A stretch of 64,000 nucleotides of DNA from Pseudomonas linyingensis (GTDB lineage Bacteria; Pseudomonadota; Gammaproteobacteria; Pseudomonadales; Pseudomonadaceae), in the NCBI RefSeq assembly GCF_900109175.1, contig NZ_FNZE01000009.1, positions 124,001 to 188,000 of the forward strand, given 5' to 3'. The notes below the pieces were generated by a model. The model was not told the origin of the DNA. It ran no database searches and was given only the letters and a program-made list of their open reading frames with translations. The position numbers and the translations under genes were made by a program. Shown in pieces: positions 12,334 through 20,382 of this stretch (position 1 is its first letter; each line of letters starts with the position of its first letter).

Positions 12334-14064
12334 ATGAAAAGCATTTTCCTTTCCGCCCCCGCCGCGCTGCTCGCCCTGCTGGCCGCCACTACCAGTGCCG
12401 CCGCGGCCGAGCTGGAGGTGTTGTTGTCGCCCAAGAGCAAGGCGCTGCGCGAGAACGTCGAAGCGCATATCGGCGATCTCGGCAAGCGCGATGCCGCCAG
12501 GCTGCAGCGCTTCTCCCGCCACGCCGAGCGCGAGGCGGCCAAGGCGTTGCAGGCGCTTGGCTACTACCGGCCACAGATTCGCAGCGAGGTGCTGGGGGAG
12601 GGCGACCAGGCCGTGCTGCGCCTGCACATCGAGCAGGGCGAGGCGGTGCGCCTGCGCACGGTGGAGATCCGTGTGGAGGGCGAGGCGGCTGCGCTGCCCA
12701 GCTTCAACGTGCAGCACAGCGCCAAGCTGGCCCCGGGCGCGGTGCTCGATCACGGCGCCTACGAGGATGCCAAGCGGCTGATTCGCAACCGGGCGTTGCG
12801 CTTCGGCTTCTTCGACGGCCGCTTCGTCGAGCAGAGCCTGCTGGTCGATCCCCAGGCCGGGGTGGCCGACATCCGCCTGGTCTATGAGAGTGGCCAGCGC
12901 TACCACCTGGGCGAGGTGCACTTCGAGGGCGAGACGCCGTTCGACGACGAGCTGCTGGCGCGCATGGTGCCGTTCAAGGCCGGCGAAGCCTACGACTCCG
13001 ACCTGATCGGCGAGCTGAACCGCGCGCTGGTCTCCAGCAACTACTTCGAGGACGTGCGGGTGGACGCGGTGCCCGAGCATGCCGAGGGGCATACCATCCC
13101 GGTGCAGGTACGCCTGCATACGCGCAAGCCGCGCACCCTGGCGGCCGGTGCCGGCTACTCCACCGACGTGGGGCCGCGCCTGCGCGGCACCTGGCGGCGG
13201 CATTGGCGCGGCGAGCAAGGCCATCGCCTGGGTTCCGACTTCGAGTTCTCCAGCCCGCGGCAGAGTATCAGCACCTGGTACGAGATCCCCCTCGATCCGC
13301 CGCTGACCGAGAGCCTGCGCTTCACCACCGGCTATCAGATGGAGGATCTGGTCGACACCGAGAGCGAGCGGCTGACCATCGGCGCCCAGTGGCAGCACCT
13401 GCCGGAGAACGAGTGGCAACGCATCGTCTCGCTGCGCTGGGAGCAGGAGCGCTACGAGACTGGCGAGGACGAGGGGCGCAGTACCCTGCTGCTGCCGGGG
13501 ATCGGCTTAAGTCGCACGGTCAGCGACCACAAGATCGATCCCAGCAGAGGCTGGCGCCTGCAGGCGGACCTGACCGGTGCCAGTCGCAGTTTGTTGTCGG
13601 ATACCGACCTGCTGCACCTCGATCTGCTGGCCAAGGGGTTGACCAGCTTCGCCGGGGGGCATCGCCTGCTGGGTCGCGTGCAGTTGGGCGGCATCGCTAC
13701 CAACGACTTCGAAGCCATTCCCCCTTCGCTGCGTTTCTTCGCCGGTGGCGACCAGAGCGTGCGCGGCTACGACTACCAGACCCTGTCGCCGCGCGACAGC
13801 GAGGGCGAGCGCGTCGGTGGCCGCTACCTGGTGGTCGGCAGCCTGGAGTACCAGTACCCGCTGCGTGACCGCTGGCGCCTGGCCACCTTCGTCGATCACG
13901 GCAACGCCATCGACGGCCTCAGCGATCCGCTGATGACCGGCGTCGGCATCGGCGTGCGCTGGGTCTCGCCGGTCGGCCCGCTGCGCCTCGACCTGGCCCA
14001 CGCCCTGGACGAGGACGAGGGCTCGGGCTTTCGCATCCACTTCTCCATGGGACCGGAGCTGTGA
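12334..14064 (+). CDS. tamA: Outer membrane translocation/assembly module protein TamA
   Basis: A 576-residue Omp85-family outer membrane protein. Signal peptide about residues 1-25 (MKSIFLSAPAALLALLAATT), then three POTRA-like repeats (about 28-260) and a 16-strand barrel (about 265-576) ending in the usual terminal aromatic/hydrophobic strand (FRIHFSMGPEL). The start at 12334 puts the signal peptide directly at the N-terminus; longer in-frame starts upstream add unlike sequence. It overlaps tamB by four bases. With TamB it forms a bridge across the envelope, implicated in autotransporter insertion and phospholipid transport. Confidence 0.92.
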   Translation: MKSIFLSAPAALLALLAATTSAAAAELEVLLSPKSKALRENVEAHIGDLGKRDAARLQRFSRHAEREAAKALQALGYYRPQIRSEVLGEGDQAVLRLHIEQGEAVRLRTVEIRVEGEAAALPSFNVQHSAKLAPGAVLDHGAYEDAKRLIRNRALRFGFFDGRFVEQSLLVDPQAGVADIRLVYESGQRYHLGEVHFEGETPFDDELLARMVPFKAGEAYDSDLIGELNRALVSSNYFEDVRVDAVPEHAEGHTIPVQVRLHTRKPRTLAAGAGYSTDVGPRLRGTWRRHWRGEQGHRLGSDFEFSSPRQSISTWYEIPLDPPLTESLRFTTGYQMEDLVDTESERLTIGAQWQHLPENEWQRIVSLRWEQERYETGEDEGRSTLLLPGIGLSRTVSDHKIDPSRGWRLQADLTGASRSLLSDTDLLHLDLLAKGLTSFAGGHRLLGRVQLGGIATNDFEAIPPSLRFFAGGDQSVRGYDYQTLSPRDSEGERVGGRYLVVGSLEYQYPLRDRWRLATFVDHGNAIDGLSDPLMTGVGIGVRWVSPVGPLRLDLAHALDEDEGSGFRIHFSMGPEL

Positions 14065-17000
14065 TGGGCAGATTACTGCGCTGGTTCGGTATTGCCGGGC
14101 TGCTCCTGCTGCTGGCGCTGGCGGCCACCCTCAGCCTGCCGGCGACCGAAACCGGCAGCCGCTGGCTGCTCGGCCGCGTGCCGGGACTGGCGGTGGAGGA
14201 CTTCCGCGGTCGACTGCTTGGCGACTGGAGCGCCGCTGCGCTGCGCTGGCAGTCCGGCGAGACGCGCATGGCGCTGGAGTCGCTCAGGGTGACCAACCGT
14301 CTCGGTTGTCTGCGCGAGCGCCTGTTGTGCCTGGATGAACTCGCCGCCGCCCGTCTGCAGATCGATCTGCCGCCATCGCCCGAGCAGGCGGTCAGCGAAC
14401 CGCTGAGCCTGCCGGACATCCGCCTGCCTCTGGGGCTTGATATCGGTCGCCTGCAACTGGGCAGCCTGGAGGTCAATGGCGTCGAGCAGCTGCGCGACCT
14501 GGTGCTGGCCGCCCGCCTGGATCGCCAGGGGCTGCAGCTGACCGCTGTGGACCTGCAACGCCCGGATCTGCGCCTCACCATCAGCGAGCTGAGCCTGCAG
14601 CCCCATGGCGACTGGCCGCTGCACGCCCGCGCCATCCTGCAACTGCCGCCGGTGGACGAGCGCGCCTGGCAGCTGGATCTACAGCTGGATGGCCGCCTGC
14701 TGCAGCGGCTGGAGCTGGTCGCCCACAGCCAGGGCTATCTCGACGGCGAACTGCGTGGCTGGTTGCAGCCGCTGGCCGAAGGGCTGCCGCTGGAACTGCA
14801 ACTGACGACCCGCGACTTCCAGGCGTTGGCCAGCCTGCCGCCGAGCCTGCGCTTCACCAGTCTCGGCCTGAACGCCAGCGGCACCTTGAGCGAGGGTTAT
14901 GAGGTGAGCGGCACCGCCACCCTGGCCGGGATGGAGCAGCCGGTGGGCGTGGCGCTGCGCGGCAGAGTCGATGCCGGTGGAGCGCAAGTAGAGCAACTGC
15001 AGCTGCAGGACGCCGCCGGCGAAACCCTGCAGCTTGCCGGCAGACTCGACTGGCGTGCGGCCTTCGCCGCCGACCTGAACCTCAAGGGTGGCGCCTTCGC
15101 CTGGCAGCAGCTGTATCCGCTGCCCGACGTGGAGTTGCAACTGCAGCAGTTGCAGGCCGCGCTGAACTATGCCGACAGCCGCTACCAGGGCGACTTCGAC
15201 ATTCGTCTGCTCAGCCCGGCCGGGCCGCTGCGCCTGACCAGCCCGCTGCAGGGCGACAGCGGCCAACTGCAGCTGGCCGAACTGCGCCTGGAGGCCGGCA
15301 AGGGCCGGGCGGAGGGCGAGCTGTCGCTGGGCTTCGCCGAGGCGCTGAGCTGGCAGACCCACCTGCAGCTGGCCGATCTCGATCCGGCCTACTGGCTCAA
15401 GGAGCTGCCTGGGCGCATCGGCGGCGCGCTGGCCAGCAATGGCGAGCTGCGCGACGGCCGGCTGCAGCTGCAGGCCGACTGGGCGCTGGACGGCGAGCTG
15501 CGCCAGCAACCGCTGGCATTCAAGGGCCGGCTGCAGGGCGAGGGGGCGCACTGGCAGCTACCCGAACTGGCCCTGCGCCTGGGCGACAACCGCATCGACG
15601 GCCAGGGCGGCTGGAACGAGCGTCTGGACGGCCAGTTCAAGCTGGCGCTGGCGCGCCTCGACCAGCTGTGGCCCGACCTGCGCGGACAGGCCACCGGCGA
15701 ACTCAAGCTCGCCGGCACCCCGGCGGCGCCGCAGGGCAGCCTCGCTGTGCAGGGCAAGGGGCTGGGCTATGCGGAGCAGCGTGTGAGCGAGCTGGCGCTC
15801 GACGCCCGTCTCGATGCCCGCCAGCGCGCCAGCGTGCAACTGGACGCCCGTGGCCTGCGCAGCGGCGACAGCGACTTCGGCCAGCTCACCCTCAAGGGCA
15901 GCGGCAGTCTGCAGCAGCACAGCGTCGAGCTGAACCTCGACGGCGAGCCGCTGCGCCTGACGCTGGCCCTGGGCGGCGGCCTCGACCGCAAGCAGGACTG
16001 GCGCGGCCGCCTGAACCGCGGTGCCGCCAGTGCCGCCGGTTTCGACTGGCAGCTGCAGCGCCCGGCCAGCCTGGAGCGCACCGCCGCCGGACGCATCACC
16101 TTGGGCGCCCATTGCTGGCAGTCGGAAGAAGCCAGCCTGTGCGCCGACAGCCAGCGCCTGCTGCCCGAGCCGCAACTGCGCCTGCGCCTGCGCGACTTCG
16201 ATCTGGCGCGCCTGCGCCGCAGCCTGCCACGCGGCACGGCGCTGGTCGGTCGGGTGAATGGCGATGTGCGCCTCGACCTGCCGGCCAGCGGGCCCAACGG
16301 CGAGGTCCGCCTGGACGCCGGCAGCGGCCAGCTGCGCATCCGCGAGCGCGGCGAGTGGCTGGAGATTCCCTACCAGCGGTTGCTGTTCACCAGCCAACTG
16401 CGCCCGCAACAGATCGACAGCCAGCTGCGTCTGGCCGGTCCGACGCTGGGCGCGCTGGAGCTGGACGCGCGTATCGACCCGCGCCCGCAGGACAAGCCGC
16501 TGTCCGGCAGCTTCCGCTTCGACGGTCTGGACCTGGCCCTGGCGCGGCCCTTTGCCCGCCAGGTCGAGCGTATCGAGGGCCGCATCGACGGCAGTGGCCG
16601 GCTGTCCGGCAGCCTGCTGGCGCCGGTGGTCAACGGTCGCGTGCAGCTGCGCGACGGGCATCTCAGCGGCGGCGAACTGCCGCTCACCTTCGAGCAATTG
16701 CAGCTGGCCCTGAACATCAATGGCCAGCAGGCGCAGCTCGATGGCCGCTGGCGCAGCGGCGCGCAGGGGCAGGGCAGTCTGGCCGGCAGCATGAACTGGG
16801 CCGGTACGCCACTTATGGACCTGCAGATCCGCGGCAGCCGCCTGCCGGCCGTGATCGACCCCTACGGCACCCTCGAGGCCGACCCCGACCTGCAGCTCAG
16901 CCTGCGTGACAACCAGTTCACCCTCGGTGGGCAGGTGGCGGTGCCGCGCGGACAGATCACCGTGCGCGATCTGCCGCCAGAGACGGTCAGGGTTTCCGAG

Positions 17001-17732
17001 GATGCGCAGATCGTCGGCCAGCAGCCGGCCGCGGCGGCCGCCCCCGGGCTGAAGATCGACCTGCGTCTGGCCCTCGGTGAGGATCGCCTGCGCTTTTCCG
17101 GCTTCGGCCTGACTGCCGACATCAAGGGCAACCTGCGTATCCGCGACAACCTCGACAGCCGCGGCAGCCTCGACCTGGAGAACGGCCGCTACCGCGCCTA
17201 TGGCCAGCGCCTGACCCTGCGCCGCGCGCGGCTGATCTTCGCCGGCCCCATCGATCAGCCGCTGCTGGACATCGAGGCGATCCGCAAGGTCGACGACGTC
17301 ACCGCCGGCCTGCGCATCAGCGGCCGGGCCGATGCGCCGGTCAGCGAGGTGTTCTCCGAACCGGCGATGGGCCAGGAGCAGGCGCTGTCCTACCTGGTGC
17401 TCGGTCGTGCCCCCGGCAGCAGCGGCGACAGCGACATGCTCAGCCAGGCCGCGCTGGCCCTGGGCCTGGCCGGCGGCACGCCAGTGGGCGGCGCCATTGC
17501 CGAGCGTCTCGGGATCAAGGACTTCATGCTGGAAAGCGAAGGCTCCGGCGACTCCAGCAGCGTGGCGGCCAGCGGCTACCTCTCGGAGAGGCTCAGCCTG
17601 CGCTACGGCGTCGGCGTGTTCGAGCAGGGCAACGTCTTCGCCCTGCGCTATGACCTGACCAAGAAACTCTACCTGGAAGCGGCCAGCGGCCTGGCCAGCT
17701 CGCTGGACCTGTTCTACAAGCGGGATTACTAG
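14061..17732 (+). CDS. tamB: Translocation/assembly module inner membrane protein TamB
   Basis: A 1223-residue AsmA-like/bridge-type protein: one N-terminal membrane anchor (about residues 4-26, WFGIAGLLLLLALAA), a very long beta-rich repetitive body full of Leu/Gln-rich strands, and the C-terminal DUF490 domain (about 880-1223, including RAPGSSGDSDMLSQAALALG). Length and architecture fit TamB. The ATG overlaps the tamA stop (GTGATG), so both are made together. Known role: partner of TamA spanning the periplasm. Confidence 0.92.
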   Translation: MMGRLLRWFGIAGLLLLLALAATLSLPATETGSRWLLGRVPGLAVEDFRGRLLGDWSAAALRWQSGETRMALESLRVTNRLGCLRERLLCLDELAAARLQIDLPPSPEQAVSEPLSLPDIRLPLGLDIGRLQLGSLEVNGVEQLRDLVLAARLDRQGLQLTAVDLQRPDLRLTISELSLQPHGDWPLHARAILQLPPVDERAWQLDLQLDGRLLQRLELVAHSQGYLDGELRGWLQPLAEGLPLELQLTTRDFQALASLPPSLRFTSLGLNASGTLSEGYEVSGTATLAGMEQPVGVALRGRVDAGGAQVEQLQLQDAAGETLQLAGRLDWRAAFAADLNLKGGAFAWQQLYPLPDVELQLQQLQAALNYADSRYQGDFDIRLLSPAGPLRLTSPLQGDSGQLQLAELRLEAGKGRAEGELSLGFAEALSWQTHLQLADLDPAYWLKELPGRIGGALASNGELRDGRLQLQADWALDGELRQQPLAFKGRLQGEGAHWQLPELALRLGDNRIDGQGGWNERLDGQFKLALARLDQLWPDLRGQATGELKLAGTPAAPQGSLAVQGKGLGYAEQRVSELALDARLDARQRASVQLDARGLRSGDSDFGQLTLKGSGSLQQHSVELNLDGEPLRLTLALGGGLDRKQDWRGRLNRGAASAAGFDWQLQRPASLERTAAGRITLGAHCWQSEEASLCADSQRLLPEPQLRLRLRDFDLARLRRSLPRGTALVGRVNGDVRLDLPASGPNGEVRLDAGSGQLRIRERGEWLEIPYQRLLFTSQLRPQQIDSQLRLAGPTLGALELDARIDPRPQDKPLSGSFRFDGLDLALARPFARQVERIEGRIDGSGRLSGSLLAPVVNGRVQLRDGHLSGGELPLTFEQLQLALNINGQQAQLDGRWRSGAQGQGSLAGSMNWAGTPLMDLQIRGSRLPAVIDPYGTLEADPDLQLSLRDNQFTLGGQVAVPRGQITVRDLPPETVRVSEDAQIVGQQPAAAAAPGLKIDLRLALGEDRLRFSGFGLTADIKGNLRIRDNLDSRGSLDLENGRYRAYGQRLTLRRARLIFAGPIDQPLLDIEAIRKVDDVTAGLRISGRADAPVSEVFSEPAMGQEQALSYLVLGRAPGSSGDSDMLSQAALALGLAGGTPVGGAIAERLGIKDFMLESEGSGDSSSVAASGYLSERLSLRYGVGVFEQGNVFALRYDLTKKLYLEAASGLASSLDLFYKRDY

Positions 17733-17823
17733 AGCAAACCGTCATTCCCGCGCAGGTGGGAATCCACCAGGCCCGTAGCAGTTGGACTCCCGCCTGCGGG
17801 GAGCGACGTTCAGCGTTGCTCTA
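17730..17823. repeat. REP-like inverted repeat between convergent stops (probable bidirectional terminator)
   Basis: An inner inverted repeat of about 26 bases (CGTCATTCCCGCGCAGG at 17740 against its imperfect complement ending GCGACG at 17808) is enclosed by a perfect 8-base outer repeat, TAGAGCAA at 17730 and TTGCTCTA at 17816. The outer arms include the stop codons of both convergent genes (tamB and the GGDEF/EAL gene). Its position suggests termination in both directions. Confidence 0.7.
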
Positions 17824-19947
17824 GGCTACCTGCCCCTGTTGCAGGTAGCGCTCCAGTTCGGCAAACGGCATGGCCTTGGCGTAGAGGTAGCCCTGGAAGG
17901 CGTCGCACTGGTTGCGGCTGAGGAAGGCCGCCTGTTCGGCGGTCTCCACGCCTTCGGCCACCACCATGAGGTCGAGGTGGTGGGCCATGGAGATGATGCC
18001 CTGGGTGATGGCGGCGTCGCGGCGGTCGCTGATCAGTTCGTGGACGAAGGAGCGGTCGACCTTCACCTTGTCGATGGGCAGGTCCTTCAGGTAGCTGAGA
18101 CTGGAGTAGCCGGTGCCGAAGTCGTCCAGCGCCAGGCCGACGCCCAGGCCCTTGAGTTCGTGGAGCAGCTCGATCGCCCGCTCGGTATTCTTCAGCAGCA
18201 CGCTTTCGGTGATCTCCAGCTCCAGCAGGTGCGCCGGCAGGCCGCTGTTGTCCAGGGCGCGGCGCACGGTGTCGACGAAGTTGCTGCGCAGGAAGTGCAC
18301 GGCCGAGATGTTCACCGAAACCGCGCCGTGGGCCAGGCCCTTGTCGAGCAGTTGGCGATTGTGGCGACAGGCCGTATCCAGTACCCACTGGCTGATCTGG
18401 ATGATCTGCCCGGTGTCCTCGGCGACCGGAATGAACTGCATGGGCGAGATCATGCCGCGCTCGGCATGCGGCCAGCGCAGCAGCGCTTCGCTGCCGATCA
18501 CCCGTCCGCTGCGCGCATCGATCTGCGGCTGGTAGTGCAGCTCGAAGCTCATGGTCTCGATGGCTTTCTGCAGCTCGTTGCGCAGGGTCATGCGCTCGCT
18601 GACTTCCTGGTTGAGGTGCTCGGTGTACCACTGGTAGTTGTTGCGGCCGTGCTGCTTGGCCTGGTACATGGCCAGGTCGGCTTCCTGGATCAGCTTCATC
18701 GGCTGCTCGATGTCGCCGTCGCTGAGGGTGATGCCGATGCTGGCGGTGACGTGCAGTTCCAGTTCGTTGAAATGGTAGGGGCGGGCGATGCTGCGGATCA
18801 GCCGCTCGGCCACCAGCAGCACGTCCTCGCCATGGGCCAGGTCGGGCAGCAGCACGACGAACTCGTCGCCGCCGAGGCGGGCGAGGGTGTCGCCAGGGCG
18901 GATCTGCGCGCCCATGCGCTGGGCGACCTCCACCAGCACCTTGTCGCCGATCGCGTGGCCCAGGGTGTCGTTGATCGGCTTGAAGCCGTCGAGGTCGATC
19001 AGCATCACCGCCAGTTCCCGCGAATAGCGCCGGGCGATCTGGCAGCCCTGCAGCAGGCGGTCTTCCAGCAGCGATCGATTGGGCAGGCCGGTGAGCACGT
19101 CGTGGCTAGCGTTGTAGGCCAGTTCGGACTCGAAGCGCTTGCGCTCGGAAATGTCGTTCTGCACGCCGATGTAGTGGGTGACCACGCCGCGCTCGTCCGG
19201 CACCGGAGCGATGTACAGGTCGTTCCAGAAGGCGCTGCCATCCTTGCGGAAGTTGCGCAGCACCACATGGGCCTCGCGCTGTTCGGCCAGACAGCGACGG
19301 ATTTCGGCGATGCCCGGCTGGTTGGTCTGGCTGCCCTGGAGGAAGCGGCAGTTGCGGCCGAGTACTTCTTCCTTGCGAAAGCCGGTGATGCGCTCGAAGG
19401 CCTGGTTGGCGTAGATGATCGGCTGATCCGCAATGCGTGCATCGACGATCAGCACGCCGTTGTAGCTGGCTTCCAGGCAGCGTTGCAGCAGGGTGGTGCG
19501 GGTGTTGCTGTGGTTCAGCCGTTCGTGCGCGCTGGCGCGCTCCAGGGCGTAGCGAATGCTGCGTCCGAGCAGGCGACCGTCGAACTGGCCCTTGACCAGA
19601 TAGTCCGAGGCACCCAGGTCGAGGGCGCGGGCGTCGAGATCGCTGTCGTCCTGGCCGGTGAGGAGGATCAACGGATGCTGGATGCCGCGGGCGCTGGCAT
19701 GGCGCACCAGCTCCAGGCCGGAGTCGGCGCCCAGCCGGTAGTCGATCAGGTACAGGTCGTGGGCATCGCTGTCGATGGCGTTGAGGCCGCGTTCGAAGCT
19801 GTCCACCCAGTCCAGCACGTAGTGCAGGTTGCCGGCCTCGCGCAGCAGATCGCGGATGATCAGGAAGTCGTCCTCGTCATCCTCGATCAGCAACAGGCGC
19901 AGTGGGTGCTCGGGCAGGCTCATGAACGGGGCGGCTCCGATGGTCAT
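17821..19947 (-). CDS. Response regulator with PAS, GGDEF and EAL domains
   Basis: A 708-residue cytoplasmic c-di-GMP enzyme. Order: receiver domain (about 15-135; acidic pocket EDDEDD, phospho-acceptor Asp in YLIDYRL, Lys in LVKGQ), PAS domain (about 150-270), GGDEF domain (about 285-450) with an intact GGDEF motif, and EAL domain (about 465-705) with EALLRW and DDFGTGYSS. Both catalytic motifs look intact, so it could make or degrade c-di-GMP. Its ATG overlaps the stop of the upstream single-domain receiver gene (ATGA), and a histidine kinase gene precedes that, forming one leftward operon; phosphorylation by that kinase is the likely input. Confidence 0.92.
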   Translation of the reverse strand: MTIGAAPFMSLPEHPLRLLLIEDDEDDFLIIRDLLREAGNLHYVLDWVDSFERGLNAIDSDAHDLYLIDYRLGADSGLELVRHASARGIQHPLILLTGQDDSDLDARALDLGASDYLVKGQFDGRLLGRSIRYALERASAHERLNHSNTRTTLLQRCLEASYNGVLIVDARIADQPIIYANQAFERITGFRKEEVLGRNCRFLQGSQTNQPGIAEIRRCLAEQREAHVVLRNFRKDGSAFWNDLYIAPVPDERGVVTHYIGVQNDISERKRFESELAYNASHDVLTGLPNRSLLEDRLLQGCQIARRYSRELAVMLIDLDGFKPINDTLGHAIGDKVLVEVAQRMGAQIRPGDTLARLGGDEFVVLLPDLAHGEDVLLVAERLIRSIARPYHFNELELHVTASIGITLSDGDIEQPMKLIQEADLAMYQAKQHGRNNYQWYTEHLNQEVSERMTLRNELQKAIETMSFELHYQPQIDARSGRVIGSEALLRWPHAERGMISPMQFIPVAEDTGQIIQISQWVLDTACRHNRQLLDKGLAHGAVSVNISAVHFLRSNFVDTVRRALDNSGLPAHLLELEITESVLLKNTERAIELLHELKGLGVGLALDDFGTGYSSLSYLKDLPIDKVKVDRSFVHELISDRRDAAITQGIISMAHHLDLMVVAEGVETAEQAAFLSRNQCDAFQGYLYAKAMPFAELERYLQQGQVA

Positions 19948-20378
19948 TCGATGGTTTCCAGGCAGTAGTCGCCGAGGCTGCGGACCACGTCCAGCAAGCC
20001 GTTGAAACTGGCCGGCTTGCTTATGAAGGAGTTTACCCCGTCCGCGTAGCTGCGGCGGATATCCTCCTCGTCGCAGGAGGTGCTGAGCATGACCACCGGG
20101 ATGTCGCGCAGCCGCGGTTCGGCCTTGAGCGCGCGCAGGGCTTCCCGGCCATCCATGCGTGGCATGTTCAGATCGAGGAGGATCAGGCCCGGTCGCGGGT
20201 AGCGCTGCGAGTCGTCGTAGGGCGGGCGATGGTTCAGGTAGTCCAACAGCTCTTCGCCATCATGGACGAAGTCCACCCGGTTGGCTGGCCGGCTTTCGCT
20301 GAACGCCTCGCGGGTGAGCAGGCGGTCATCGGGGTCGTCCTCGGCAATCAGGATGGTGACTGGCAGGCAGCGCGACAT
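19944..20378 (-). CDS. Single-domain response regulator (CheY-like)
   Basis: A 144-residue receiver protein with no output domain: acidic pocket AEDDPDD, phospho-acceptor Asp in LILLDLNMPRMDG, Thr/Ser in MLSTS and Lys in ISKPASF. The start at 20378 is preceded by AAGGAGTG at a good distance; the longer open frame is not needed. It is the Rcp1/phytochrome-regulator type found beside GAF-containing kinases and may act as phosphate shuttle between the kinase and the GGDEF/EAL regulator. Confidence 0.9.
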   Translation of the reverse strand: MSRCLPVTILIAEDDPDDRLLTREAFSESRPANRVDFVHDGEELLDYLNHRPPYDDSQRYPRPGLILLDLNMPRMDGREALRALKAEPRLRDIPVVMLSTSCDEEDIRRSYADGVNSFISKPASFNGLLDVVRSLGDYCLETIE

Positions 20379-20382
20379 GACT

